Shown here in pieces: positions 21,734 through 30,234 of a stretch of 64,000 nucleotides of DNA (position 1 is its first letter; every line of letters starts with the position of its first letter). A program made the position numbers and the translations under genes. The notes beneath the pieces were generated by a model. That model was given only the letters and a program-made list of their open reading frames with translations, had not been told where the DNA came from and did no database searches. The stretch is taken from assembly GCA_009779975.1 (NCBI GenBank), contig WRAY01000005.1, forward strand, positions 1 through 64,000, read 5' to 3'. The DNA is from Bacillota bacterium. GTDB taxonomy: Bacteria; Bacillota; Clostridia; Christensenellales; Pumilibacteraceae.

Positions 21734-24421
21734 ATGGAAGCATATAAAATTAGTGCCCAAAGCGTTGTTAATGAACTAGGCAGCGACACAAAGCGAGGAC
21801 TTAGCAATTCACAAGTTAACGATTCAATCAAAAAGTATGGAAAAAATGTTTTGAAGCAAAAAAAGCCTAAAAGTTTATTTTTTCGCATCTACAAAGCAGC
21901 GACCGAACCAATGATGATAATACTTCTTATCGCATTAGGGATAACTTTGGCGGTGCAAATCATCAACATGACAAGAGGCGAAGGTTTTGAGTTTGTTGAG
22001 GTTATCGGAATTTTTGTTGCGATTGTCTTAAGTTGCGGAATAACAATTTTCATGGAAGGCAGACAAGCGAAGAGTTTTGCAGCTCTAAAAAAAATGACCG
22101 ATAATGTTTTAGTTCAAGTCATAAGGGCAGGCATCGCAAAAAAAATTCCAATGAATGAAGTTGTCGTAGGCGACATTATCAAAATTGAAAGCGGCGATAA
22201 AATAGTAGTTGATGCAAGGCTTATAAGAAGTGTCTCACTAACAGTTAATGAAAGTTCGCTGACAGGTGAGAGTTTGCCGATAAAAAAGGATGCCGAATTT
22301 ATCGGAGATGACAACTTGCCGCTAGCCGAGAGAAAAAACATGGTCTACAGCGGAACATTCGTTTTTGAAGGTATGGCGGACGCAATTGTGACAAGCGTTG
22401 GAGACAGCACTCAAATAGGACAAATTGCCTCGGCACTCGGTGAAGTTGAAAAAGAACTGACTCCTCTTCAACAAAAGTTGGACAAGTTGGGAAAAGTCGT
22501 TGCAATCGGCGGAGCAATTGCCGCTGCTGTTGTTTTTTTTGTGCAATTCATTCGCCTTTTATCAGTAGGCGGATTGTCGTTTGATTCAGTTCAAGAAATA
22601 TTCATAACAAGTATTGTCTTGATTGTTGCCTCAGTTCCGGAGGGCTTGCCGACAATCGTTGCAATTTCTCTTGCTCTCAATGTCATAAAAATGGCGAAAC
22701 ATAAAGCATTGGTTAAAAAAATGGTAGCATGCGAGACTATTGGAGCAATAAGTGTCATATGCAGTGATAAAACAGGGACGCTCACCAAAAACGAAATGAC
22801 GGCTTCTCATTTCTACACTCCGAAAGGAATGGTCGAAGCATCGCTTTTATCATGTGAATTTGTCAAACGAAACATTGCAATAAACTCAACCGCTAATTTA
22901 GGTGGCATGGAACAGGGAATAGAGAATAAGTTCAGTAGTCCAAAGTTTATCGGGAATGTCACAGAATGTGCTTTATTGGTGTCTCATGAAGGTGTGAGCA
23001 ATATTTCTTACAGCAGTATCAGAGAAAATTCAAAAATACTTTTTGTCTATCCGTTTTCTTCCGACACAAAAAGAATGTCAACTATTGTCCAAGAAAAAGA
23101 CGGAAGTAACACTCTCTACTCAAAAGGCGCTCCTGAAATAATACTCGGATTGTGTGAAATATCAGGACATCAAAAACAAAAACTGCTCTCTGCAATTGAA
23201 TACTATCAAAGTCGTGCAAAAAGAGTAATTGCTTTTGCACATGGAAAAGTCCAAAAATGCGATTTTGAAAAAAACCGCACATCTTTAGAAAAAGGATTGA
23301 TATTCGACGGCTTTGCAGTCATTAGCGACCCAATTCGTGATGATGTCTATGATGCTGTCAGTAAATGTCGAAACGCAGGGGTGAAAGTAAAAATATTGAC
23401 AGGTGACAATGTTTTAACCGCTCGGGCAATTGCCTATGAACTGGGGATTATCACAACAGACGATGAAGTCTATCATGCAAGCGCAATAGAAAACATGTCG
23501 GACGCCGCTCTTGAAAAAAATCTTCACAAAATAAAAGTTGTTGCAAGAAGCACCCCGCTTACTAAATTAAGAGTTGTTAAAGCACTTAAGAGAATAGGAG
23601 AAACTGTTGCCGTTACAGGAGACGGCATAAACGATGCCCCGGCATTAAAAAGTGCTGATGTAGGCATAGCAATGGGCATCACAGGAACAGAAGTTTCAAA
23701 AGAGGCGTCAGACATCGTTTTGCTTGATGATAGTTTTTCAACCATTGTGACAAGTGTTAAATGGGGAAGAGGGATTCATGAAAATTTTCAACGCTTCATG
23801 ATGTTTCAACTAACTGTCAATCTCTCGGCAGTTTTAGTGACAGTTTTGTTTATTTTAATAGGACGGAGCGCCCCCTTTAATGCTCTTCAACTATTGTGGC
23901 TAAACCTCATAATGGATGGTCCTCCTGCCTTAACGCTCGGGCTAGAGCCGATAAAAGACAACCTATTGAAGCGAAAACCTCAAAACCGCAACAACAGCAT
24001 AATAACAAAAACAATGCTGACAAGAATAATTTTGAACGGTCTTTTCATAACCTTTCTCATTATGCTGCAAGCACTGACAGGATTTATGGGAATAGACAGC
24101 GAAAGAGAGAGGACATTCCTTTTCACCGCATTTGTTGTCCTTCAGTTAATGAACGCATTAAACGCAAGGGAACTGGGTGAAACCAGTATTTTGAAATACT
24201 TTTCCAAAAACAAAATACTTCTTCTCGTTCTTACATTCACTCTCGCCCTGCAAGTCATTATCACCCAATTCGGCGCTCCGGTCTTTGGAACAACACCGCT
24301 GCATTTTGCCGATTGGGTTAAAGTCATTTTGGTTGGACTATCCATCATAGTTTTTAATGAATCCTACAAATTCATTTGGCGGTTAAAACTATCAAAACGA
24401 TTGACTAAACAGCGTCTATAG
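21734..24421 (+). CDS. Cation-transporting P-type ATPase, Ca2+ (P2A/P2B) type
   Basis: 895 residues from ATG 21734 (MEAYKISAQSVVNELGSDTK is the usual cation-ATPase N-domain start; the frame extends further upstream without support). Motifs: actuator LTGESLPI, M4 PEGLP (VASVPEGLPTIVAISLALNV), phosphorylation DKTGTLT with Asp at about 345, KGAPE in the nucleotide domain, TGD and TGDGINDAPALKSADVGIAMG hinge. The PEGLP motif and overall plan match bacterial Ca2+ ATPases such as LMCA1, exporting Ca2+ from the cytoplasm. Its 3' end contains the promoter of the next gene. Upstream, a tccgtcgaagacgg dyad (about 21647) resembles the TCGA repeats. Confidence 0.93.
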   Translation: MEAYKISAQSVVNELGSDTKRGLSNSQVNDSIKKYGKNVLKQKKPKSLFFRIYKAATEPMMIILLIALGITLAVQIINMTRGEGFEFVEVIGIFVAIVLSCGITIFMEGRQAKSFAALKKMTDNVLVQVIRAGIAKKIPMNEVVVGDIIKIESGDKIVVDARLIRSVSLTVNESSLTGESLPIKKDAEFIGDDNLPLAERKNMVYSGTFVFEGMADAIVTSVGDSTQIGQIASALGEVEKELTPLQQKLDKLGKVVAIGGAIAAAVVFFVQFIRLLSVGGLSFDSVQEIFITSIVLIVASVPEGLPTIVAISLALNVIKMAKHKALVKKMVACETIGAISVICSDKTGTLTKNEMTASHFYTPKGMVEASLLSCEFVKRNIAINSTANLGGMEQGIENKFSSPKFIGNVTECALLVSHEGVSNISYSSIRENSKILFVYPFSSDTKRMSTIVQEKDGSNTLYSKGAPEIILGLCEISGHQKQKLLSAIEYYQSRAKRVIAFAHGKVQKCDFEKNRTSLEKGLIFDGFAVISDPIRDDVYDAVSKCRNAGVKVKILTGDNVLTARAIAYELGIITTDDEVYHASAIENMSDAALEKNLHKIKVVARSTPLTKLRVVKALKRIGETVAVTGDGINDAPALKSADVGIAMGITGTEVSKEASDIVLLDDSFSTIVTSVKWGRGIHENFQRFMMFQLTVNLSAVLVTVLFILIGRSAPFNALQLLWLNLIMDGPPALTLGLEPIKDNLLKRKPQNRNNSIITKTMLTRIILNGLFITFLIMLQALTGFMGIDSERERTFLFTAFVVLQLMNALNARELGETSILKYFSKNKILLLVLTFTLALQVIITQFGAPVFGTTPLHFADWVKVILVGLSIIVFNESYKFIWRLKLSKRLTKQRL

Positions 24422-24430
24422 TGTTACAAT
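24401..24430 (+). promoter_or_regulatory. Promoter of the U32 gene, inside the ATPase 3' end
   Basis: TTGACT (24401-24406), 18-nt spacer, TACAAT (24425-24430), then 7 nt to ATG 24438. No Shine-Dalgarno; predicts a leaderless mRNA. Confidence 0.7.
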
Positions 24431-24437
24431 GATTTAG

Positions 24438-26339
24438 ATGGAAAACATTATCGAACTACTTTCTCCGGCAGGGGATATAAATGCATTAAAAGCCGCAATC
24501 AACAGCGGTGCTAATGCTGTGTATTGCGGTCTTAATCGTTTTAGTGCAAGAGCAAAAGCAACTAATTTTTCGCTTGATGAAATGAAAAATGTAATTGAAT
24601 ATGCTCATTCATTTAACGCAAAAGTTTTTGCTGCATTAAATACTTTGATATATCCGAATGAAATGGACGATGCAGTTAAATCTGCAAAAGAGTTGCATGA
24701 GGCAAATGTTGATGCGGTTATTGTTTGCGATTTGGGGCTGGTAAAAAGACTAAGAGAAGAATTACCAGATTTAACACTGCACGCAAGCACTCAAATGGGA
24801 ATTCATAATCTTGAAGGAGCATTATCTGCAAAAAAACTAGGCATAAAAAGAATAATTTTATCTCGTGAAACAACACTTGCTGACATCAAAAATATTAAAG
24901 CAAATTGTGATATTGAACTGGAATTTTTTGCACACGGCGCACTATGCGTATCGTTTAGCGGAAATTGTTATTTGTCAAGTTTACTCTCTCGTCAAAGCGG
25001 AAACAGGGGAAGATGTTTGCAACTATGCCGAAAAGAATTCGCTCGTGACAACACAAAAGGCTTCCACCTTTCAACAAAAGACATCAACATGTCATCTCAT
25101 ATTCAAACGCTGATTGATGCGGGAATAACAAGTTTTAAAATCGAAGGACGATTGAGAAAACTAGACTATGTTGAAAAAGTGACAAAATTATATCGCAAAA
25201 TTTTGGACGGACAGTCCTTGCAAGAAAACGATTTTAAGAATATTCTCTTAAGAGGCGGCGGAACGGATGTTCATCTTTTCAACTCAAGCAAAAACACAAT
25301 TTGTGATATTAAAAAAGGTCATGAGTGGCTGAAAATGCAGCCATCAAAAATTGAACGAACAAAGATTTCTGAGGCATACATTGCAAATAAAGACAATAAA
25401 ACTGCAGGGGCGCGTAATGTCCAAGAGGTAATCGAAACGAAGTGTCTCGGGGACTATCTCACTGACACGAAGTGCCCCGAAAGGGTTGAGGCAATCCCTT
25501 GCTTCAATCAGAGTGCCTGTCTCCGTGACACGAAGTTGGTATTTGGATGTCAGATAGACACTGCTGGGGTGGTCAGTGACCGCCCGCACAATATTCAGCA
25601 TGATAACCTCTATAAAACTCTAATCCAAGTCAACTCATTCTCCCAACTTCAATATGCCCCAAATAATGCAGACTGCATAATCTATGCCCCTAATTCATTT
25701 GATGATGGAATAATAAAAGATTTTCTCGAAAGAACAAAAGAAAAGTATAACTTGCCAACTTATCTTAACCTTCCTAATGTTGCAAGGGGTCATGATATGA
25801 CAATCCTTGAAAATATTATCTCAAAAAATTTAGTTTGCGGTTATGTTATCAACAACCTCTATGCATTTGAATTAACGAAAGGAAAGAATATTATTCTCGG
25901 AAATCATCTCAACATTATTAACAATGAGTTTAACTACCCTAATTTTCAAAGAATCCTATCGTTAGAGGCAAAAAGAAAATTTTCTGACTGTGACATAATC
26001 TATGCTTTTGGAAAGCCTGCCGTTATGACTTTGTGCCACTGTCCGCATAATCAAAAATGTAATTACCGTTGCGGAAAGGATTTCACGCTAAAAGACGATA
26101 AAGGAGCAAGTTTTGTTGTCAAAAGAACAAAGATAAAAAATTGCTATTTCAACATGCACCACAACATTCCGATTAATGCTATGCCGATATTGAAAGAAAA
26201 CAAATTTTTCAAAAACGCCTCGCTGCTTTTTGACTTTTGTGCATTAACAGAAAAAGAACTAAAAGAAATTGATTTCAAAACTCTATCCGACAAATCACAT
26301 AAAAGCACAAGAGGGCATCTAAATAGGGGAGCGGAATAA
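24438..26339 (+). CDS. U32 family peptidase/RNA-modification protein with repeat insertion
   Basis: 633 residues. N-terminal TIM-barrel-like U32 domain: ELLSPAGDINALKAAINSGA, AVYCGLNRFSARAKATNF, LHASTQMGIHN, LSRETTLADI, the FAHGALCVSFSGNCYLSSLL signature with Cys, and GRCLQLCRKEF; then STKDINMSSHIQ and FKIEGRLRKLDYV. C-terminal CHCPHNQKCNYRCGKD supplies further Cys. Relatives (TrhP/RlhA) take part in tRNA/rRNA hydroxylation, others were called collagenase-like proteases; the substrate here is unknown. Residues about 323-390 (GARNVQEVIETKC...VVSDRPHN) are repeat-derived and lie between the conserved halves. Confidence 0.9.
   Translation: MENIIELLSPAGDINALKAAINSGANAVYCGLNRFSARAKATNFSLDEMKNVIEYAHSFNAKVFAALNTLIYPNEMDDAVKSAKELHEANVDAVIVCDLGLVKRLREELPDLTLHASTQMGIHNLEGALSAKKLGIKRIILSRETTLADIKNIKANCDIELEFFAHGALCVSFSGNCYLSSLLSRQSGNRGRCLQLCRKEFARDNTKGFHLSTKDINMSSHIQTLIDAGITSFKIEGRLRKLDYVEKVTKLYRKILDGQSLQENDFKNILLRGGGTDVHLFNSSKNTICDIKKGHEWLKMQPSKIERTKISEAYIANKDNKTAGARNVQEVIETKCLGDYLTDTKCPERVEAIPCFNQSACLRDTKLVFGCQIDTAGVVSDRPHNIQHDNLYKTLIQVNSFSQLQYAPNNADCIIYAPNSFDDGIIKDFLERTKEKYNLPTYLNLPNVARGHDMTILENIISKNLVCGYVINNLYAFELTKGKNIILGNHLNIINNEFNYPNFQRILSLEAKRKFSDCDIIYAFGKPAVMTLCHCPHNQKCNYRCGKDFTLKDDKGASFVVKRTKIKNCYFNMHHNIPINAMPILKENKFFKNASLLFDFCALTEKELKEIDFKTLSDKSHKSTRGHLNRGAE
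25404..25600. repeat. Composite repeat inserted in frame in the U32 gene
   Basis: Begins gcaggggcgcgtaatgtcc, contains a segment (25441-25535) aligned with the dxr insertion (tgacacgaagtgccccgaaa; gagtgcctgtctccgtgaca), then ttggtatttggatgtcagat shared with 55590-55612, and ends ggtcagtgaccgcccgcaca. No stop in the gene frame over ~197 nt. Confidence 0.85.
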
Positions 26340-26586
26340 CCAATTCAGAACATAGCATGGGGATTGCTTTTTTGTGTAAAAAGTGTTATATATGACACAA
26401 CCTACTGCTTTTAAAGTGATTAAAAGAATTATTTTCTTTAGGGACGGAAGCCTCGCCTGACCAAAAGTTGTTCATATCGACTATTATTAATTGACGGAAG
26501 AGGACTTCGCTCCTGCAGGGTATCGCTAAAAAAATCTCACTCTCATCGGTTGTGTCAACTGAATGATTATAAAAACTTTTTAAAAA
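26340..26586. other. Intergenic stretch bounded by a 10-bp inverted repeat
   Basis: tgacacaacc (26393-26402) and ggttgtgtca (26549-26558) are exact inverted copies about 146 nt apart. The interior holds hairpin-prone pieces (aggacttcgctcct). A 69-codon reverse frame crosses it but has no recognisable family. It may be a small mobile-element remnant; not convincingly coding. Confidence 0.35.
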
Positions 26587-26668
26587 GTTAGCCAAAACTA
26601 ACTAAAAAACACTTGACGATATTTTTTGAGCGTGTTATAATAAATTGAAGTTAGCAAAGACTAACTTC
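26587..26668 (+). promoter_or_regulatory. Iron-transport operon promoter with two DtxR-type boxes
   Basis: Box 1 gttagccaaaactaac (26587-26602) lies upstream of TTGACG (26613-26618), 17-nt spacer, TATAAT (26636-26641). Box 2 gaagttagcaaagactaac-ttc (26647-26668) covers the expected transcription start. The same GTTAG-N6-CTAAC dyad recurs at 30169, 30203 and 32026. It resembles half of the DtxR/IdeR iron box and would block transcription when the metal is bound. Confidence 0.75.
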
Positions 26669-26681
26669 AAGGATTTACAGT

Positions 26682-27887
26682 TTGGAGCAATTAAATTACA
26701 AAATTGAATTAGACAGGGAAGAGGTTGTCACTGATAGTTTGATAGACAGCGGAAAAAACTCCACAGAAGCAGTCACTGACACTTCTCTCTTTGCATGTGA
26801 GCGAAAAATGACTGACCTTGAACCTAATCCAATCGCCAACCGCGAACAACCAGTTACAGACCACCAATTAACAACCACAAATCACAAACAACTAACTCCA
26901 AAACTTTCATGGCTCAAGCAACTAAAATTTATTCTCCCTATACTCGGTGGAATTTTCTTGATTTTTGTTATTGCATCTTTAAGTATTGGCGTTGTTGATG
27001 TTTCAATATTTGACTTTTTAAGGGGTAATGAGGATGCGGTTAATGTTTTTGTTCACCACAGAATTCCCCGAACAGTTGCTGTCATTGTTGCTGGCGTTGG
27101 AATGAGTGTTAGCGGCGTTATTATGCAAACTATCACTAACAACAAGTATGTTTCTCCAATGACGGCAGGAACGCTTGATGCTGCAAGGCTTGGAATGCTT
27201 TTGGCATTCATGATAGTGCCGATGACAAGTTTAGTTGTTCAAGGTATTTTCGCATTTGTTGTGACACTCGGACTTACTCTTTTGTTTATATTTTTTGTCG
27301 AAAGAATAAAAGTAAAGAGTTCTGCTCTTATTCCGCTAATTGGTATCATTTATGGCGGTGTCATAGGTTCTGTTGCAACTCTTATTGCTCTTCAAAGTGA
27401 CCAAGGCATTCAGCAACTTGTTACAATGCTTATGGGCAGTTTCGCTCTCACGCTCTCGGGTCAATTTGAGATGATACTGATTGCTATTCCATTTGTTGTT
27501 ATTTCATTCATTTTTGCAAACTGGTTCATGCTTGCAGGAATGGGAGAGAGTGCTTCAAAAAACCTAGGGCTTAATTATCGCCTAACGGTTATGATTGGTC
27601 TTGTTATTGTTGCAATAATTTCAACACTTGTTTTGTTAGTTGCTGGAATGATACCATTTTTAGGGCTTGTTATTCCAAACTTAGTCGCAATATATATGGG
27701 CGACAACATCAAACGCTCACTGCCTGTCACCATGTTTGTCGGAGCAATATTTTTACTGATTTGTGATATTTTGTCTCGTGTTATTATGTTTCCTTTTGAG
27801 GTGCCGATTAGTTTGACAGTCGGTGTGATAGGTGCTGTTTTGTTTCTAGTCCTATTATTACTAAAAAGGAGGAAGGGTAGTGCTTAG
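26682..27887 (+). CDS. FecCD-family iron-chelate ABC permease 1 (YclN-like) with odd N-terminal extension
   Basis: 401 residues from a TTG start. Residues about 86-401 are a normal FecCD permease with ~9 TM helices (LPILGGIFLIFVIASLSIGV; HHRIPRTVAVIVAGVGMSVSG; GASMTAGTLDAARLGML-like region; GMIPFLGLVIPNLVAIYMGD). The first ~85 residues are polar, low complexity (VTDSLIDSGKNSTEAVTDTS; VTDHQLTTTNHKQLTPKLSW) and include the cacaaatcacaaac word of the AT hairpin family, so they are probably repeat-derived. Overlaps permease 2 by 8 nt. Order permease-permease-ATPase-binding protein matches yclNOPQ. Confidence 0.9.
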   Translation: MEQLNYKIELDREEVVTDSLIDSGKNSTEAVTDTSLFACERKMTDLEPNPIANREQPVTDHQLTTTNHKQLTPKLSWLKQLKFILPILGGIFLIFVIASLSIGVVDVSIFDFLRGNEDAVNVFVHHRIPRTVAVIVAGVGMSVSGVIMQTITNNKYVSPMTAGTLDAARLGMLLAFMIVPMTSLVVQGIFAFVVTLGLTLLFIFFVERIKVKSSALIPLIGIIYGGVIGSVATLIALQSDQGIQQLVTMLMGSFALTLSGQFEMILIAIPFVVISFIFANWFMLAGMGESASKNLGLNYRLTVMIGLVIVAIISTLVLLVAGMIPFLGLVIPNLVAIYMGDNIKRSLPVTMFVGAIFLLICDILSRVIMFPFEVPISLTVGVIGAVLFLVLLLLKRRKGSA

Positions 27888-29004
27888 TAAAGATGAATTA
27901 TCAGAAATTCAAGAAGAAGAATTTTCACCAAAAGAAGAAAAGTTGAAGTCTAAAATTAGACGATTTTTTTCAAAAATCAACGCTATTTTTAAAATAATAA
28001 CAGCGTTTTTAGCGCCGTTTTTTGCAAGAATAAATGCAATTAAAGCATTTATTGGCAAAAGACCATGGCTTGTTTTAGTAATACTTTTTGGAATTTTAGT
28101 ATTATTCATTGTTCTTTTTCTTTTTGTGAGAATTGGTGACGAACCGCATGAACTTTTGCATAGGTCCTTAACGCTCGCAGCAATCTTATTAGTTGCAATA
28201 TGCGTTGGGTATTCAACAGTAGTTTTTCAAACAGTGACAGGGGCAAGAATCTTAACTCCGGCAGTCTTAGGTTTTGAAAACATCTACTTGTTTTTGAGAA
28301 CTTTTATGCTTTTTGCTTTTGCAGGCTCAATTGCATTTTTGGAAACAAATGAAGGAAATTTTGTCATCTCTTTTGTCGCAATGGTTATCTTCTCACTTCT
28401 AATTTTCTTGCCTCTTTTAACAAAAGGCTCAAAAGGTGTCTACATTCTTTTGCTAGTTGGAATAATTTTATCGACTCTTTTTGCATCACTCACAAGTTTC
28501 ATGCAATGGCTAATAGACCCAGAAAGATTTATGACAATTCAGGCGGATATGTTTGCTTCATTCACTCAACCAGACATTCTATTGATGATAATATCTGGAG
28601 GAATTGCGGCACTAGGCATAGGATTCGCACCATCTGCAAGGAAACTAGATGTCATTAGTCTAGGAAGAGAAAATGCAATAAGCCTTGGAGTAAATCACAA
28701 AATAGCCGGTTTGCGTATTTTGATAACAGTTGCGGCACTAGTTGCAGTGTCAACTATTGTTGTCGGAACTGTTATGTTCCTAGGGTTAATTGCGGCAAAC
28801 CTAGCATATCAGTTCATAAAATCATATAAACATATCTACACTATCCCTGCCGCAATTTTAGTAGGAGCAATCGCATTAGTTGTCGGACAATTTTTTATGA
28901 GGGAAGTGTTCACAATCAACATTAATATCGCAATAATAATTAATTTCTTCGGCGGAATATACTTTATATTCTTGTTACTAAGAAGCAGGAAGAAAGAAAA
29001 GTAG
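27880..29004 (+). CDS. FecCD-family iron-chelate ABC permease 2 (YclO-like)
   Basis: 374 residues from GTG 27880, overlapping the upstream stop; AGGAGG (27866-27871) lies 8 nt before it. Acidic/basic N-terminal ~65 residues, then ~9 TM helices with family landmarks RSLTLAAILLVAICVGYSTV, FQTVTGARILTPAVLGFENI, and VGTVMFLGLIAANLAYQFIK. Forms the heterodimeric membrane channel with permease 1. Followed by an AT-rich hairpin repeat before the ATPase gene. Confidence 0.92.
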   Translation: MLSKDELSEIQEEEFSPKEEKLKSKIRRFFSKINAIFKIITAFLAPFFARINAIKAFIGKRPWLVLVILFGILVLFIVLFLFVRIGDEPHELLHRSLTLAAILLVAICVGYSTVVFQTVTGARILTPAVLGFENIYLFLRTFMLFAFAGSIAFLETNEGNFVISFVAMVIFSLLIFLPLLTKGSKGVYILLLVGIILSTLFASLTSFMQWLIDPERFMTIQADMFASFTQPDILLMIISGGIAALGIGFAPSARKLDVISLGRENAISLGVNHKIAGLRILITVAALVAVSTIVVGTVMFLGLIAANLAYQFIKSYKHIYTIPAAILVGAIALVVGQFFMREVFTININIAIIINFFGGIYFIFLLLRSRKKEK

Positions 29005-29096
29005 AATGTGAAAAGTGAAAAGTAAGGATAAGTTATTTTTCATTTTAAAAAATCTACAAAATTCCCTAACAATACTTTTCACCTTTCACTTTTTAT
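29004..29096. repeat. AT-rich word-repeat hairpin, 'gtgaaaa' type
   Basis: Left arm aatgtgaaaagtgaaaagta (29005-29024), right arm acttttcacctttcactttt (29073-29092); loop includes cattttaaaaaatctacaaaattccc. Sits between permease 2 and the ATPase gene. Confidence 0.75.
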
Positions 29097-29131
29097 TTTG
29101 TAATACATCACTTTTTTTACGGAGCAAAACT

Positions 29132-29965
29132 ATGTTTGAAATTCAGAATATAACAAAAAAATATGGAACGAGAACAGTCCTAGACGATGTTTCACTCTCG
29201 TTCAAAACTGGACAAATCACATCTCTTGTCGGGGCAAATGGTGCTGGAAAATCCACGCTTTTATCCATCATGGCATGCTTTTTAAAACAAGACAGCGGCG
29301 AAATTTTGTTTGAGGGCAAGAATATCAAAGATTTTAAAAATGTCGAAATTGCCAAAAAAGTGGCATCACTTCGTCAAAGTAATTCTTATAACATAAGAAT
29401 AACAGTTCGTGAGTTAGTTGCATTTGGAAGGTTTCCGCATTCAAAAGGAAGGCTGAAAAAAGAAGATGAGGCAATTATTGATAAGTCATTAGACTACATG
29501 ATGATAACTTCAATGCAACATAAATATATTGACCAACTTAGCGGCGGAGAGCGTCAACGAGTTTTTATTGCAATGATATTAGCACAAGACACCGACCACA
29601 TTTTGCTTGATGAGCCTCTCAACAATCTTGACATGAAACAATCGTCGTCAATCATGAAAAACCTAAGAAATATTGTTGATGAAACAAAAAAAACAATCAT
29701 TATTGTTGTCCATGATATAAATTGTGCAAGTTGCTATTCTGAAGAAATTGTCGCCTTAAAAAATGGTAAACTAGTTTTGCAAGCATCCCCTGAAAAATTT
29801 ATGCGTGAAGAAGTGATAAAAGAAATATTTGATGTTGATTGCAAAATCGCCGCTGTTGACGGCAACAAGATTTGTGTCTACCATAACTGTGAAAAACGTG
29901 CCGATGAAACAAATATAGTCAAACATTCCCATGGTTGCACAGAATGTGCAGATAAGCCTTTATAG
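29132..29965 (+). CDS. Iron-chelate ABC transporter ATP-binding protein (YclP-like)
   Basis: 277 residues from ATG 29132, which has cggag 8-10 nt upstream; the longer frame from 29015 runs through the repeat and is rejected. Walker A GANGAGKST (about 36-44), Q-loop ASLRQSN, signature LSGGERQR (about 136-143), Walker B HILLDEP, H-loop VVHD. The C-terminus is extended with His/Cys (ICVYHNCEKRADETNIVKHS then HGCTECADKPL), which could bind metal; such a tail is not usual in the family. Energises uptake by the two permeases. Confidence 0.95.
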   Translation: MFEIQNITKKYGTRTVLDDVSLSFKTGQITSLVGANGAGKSTLLSIMACFLKQDSGEILFEGKNIKDFKNVEIAKKVASLRQSNSYNIRITVRELVAFGRFPHSKGRLKKEDEAIIDKSLDYMMITSMQHKYIDQLSGGERQRVFIAMILAQDTDHILLDEPLNNLDMKQSSSIMKNLRNIVDETKKTIIIVVHDINCASCYSEEIVALKNGKLVLQASPEKFMREEVIKEIFDVDCKIAAVDGNKICVYHNCEKRADETNIVKHSHGCTECADKPL

Positions 29966-29979
29966 GGAATAGATTTTTA

Positions 29980-30079
29980 AAGTGAAAAGTAAAAGGTAAA
30001 GATGATATGTTATTTTTGTAGGGGCGGGCATCCCGACTATAATATTATGTTGTGCTGGCGACTAATAATCGCCCCCACA
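29980..30079. repeat. Half 'gtgaaaa' arm followed by GC-rich palindromic repeat
   Basis: aaagtgaaaagtaaaaggta (29980-29999) with no matching right arm, then gtaggggcgggcatcccgac (30018-30037) and ataatcgcccccaca (30065-30079). It looks like a GC element replacing the right half of an AT hairpin. Confidence 0.65.
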
Positions 30080-30130
30080 AAAATTCATAAAAAATCTTAA
30101 AAATTTTTTTCAAAAACTATGTGAAAATAG

Positions 30131-30218
30131 TTGACGGTATAATAAAAATATTGTAAACTATACTTAAAGTTAGCATTGGCTAACTTTAAAAAATGCAAAA
30201 AAGTTAGCAAAGGCTAAC
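30131..30218 (+). promoter_or_regulatory. Binding-protein promoter with two DtxR-type boxes
   Basis: TTGACG (30131-30136), 17-nt spacer, TAAACT (30154-30159; an alternative -10 is TATACT at 30159-30164). Box 3 is a 26-nt dyad with arms ttaaagttagc / gctaactttaa (30164-30189); box 4 is gttagcaaaggctaac (30203-30218), directly before the ribosome binding site aaaggag. Confidence 0.75.
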
Positions 30219-30234
30219 AAAAGGAGAAAACAAA

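Noticed and set aside
26386-26595. Reverse-strand 69-codon frame
   Set aside because: No recognisable domain or ribosome binding site; overlaps the inverted-repeat region and the iron-operon box.
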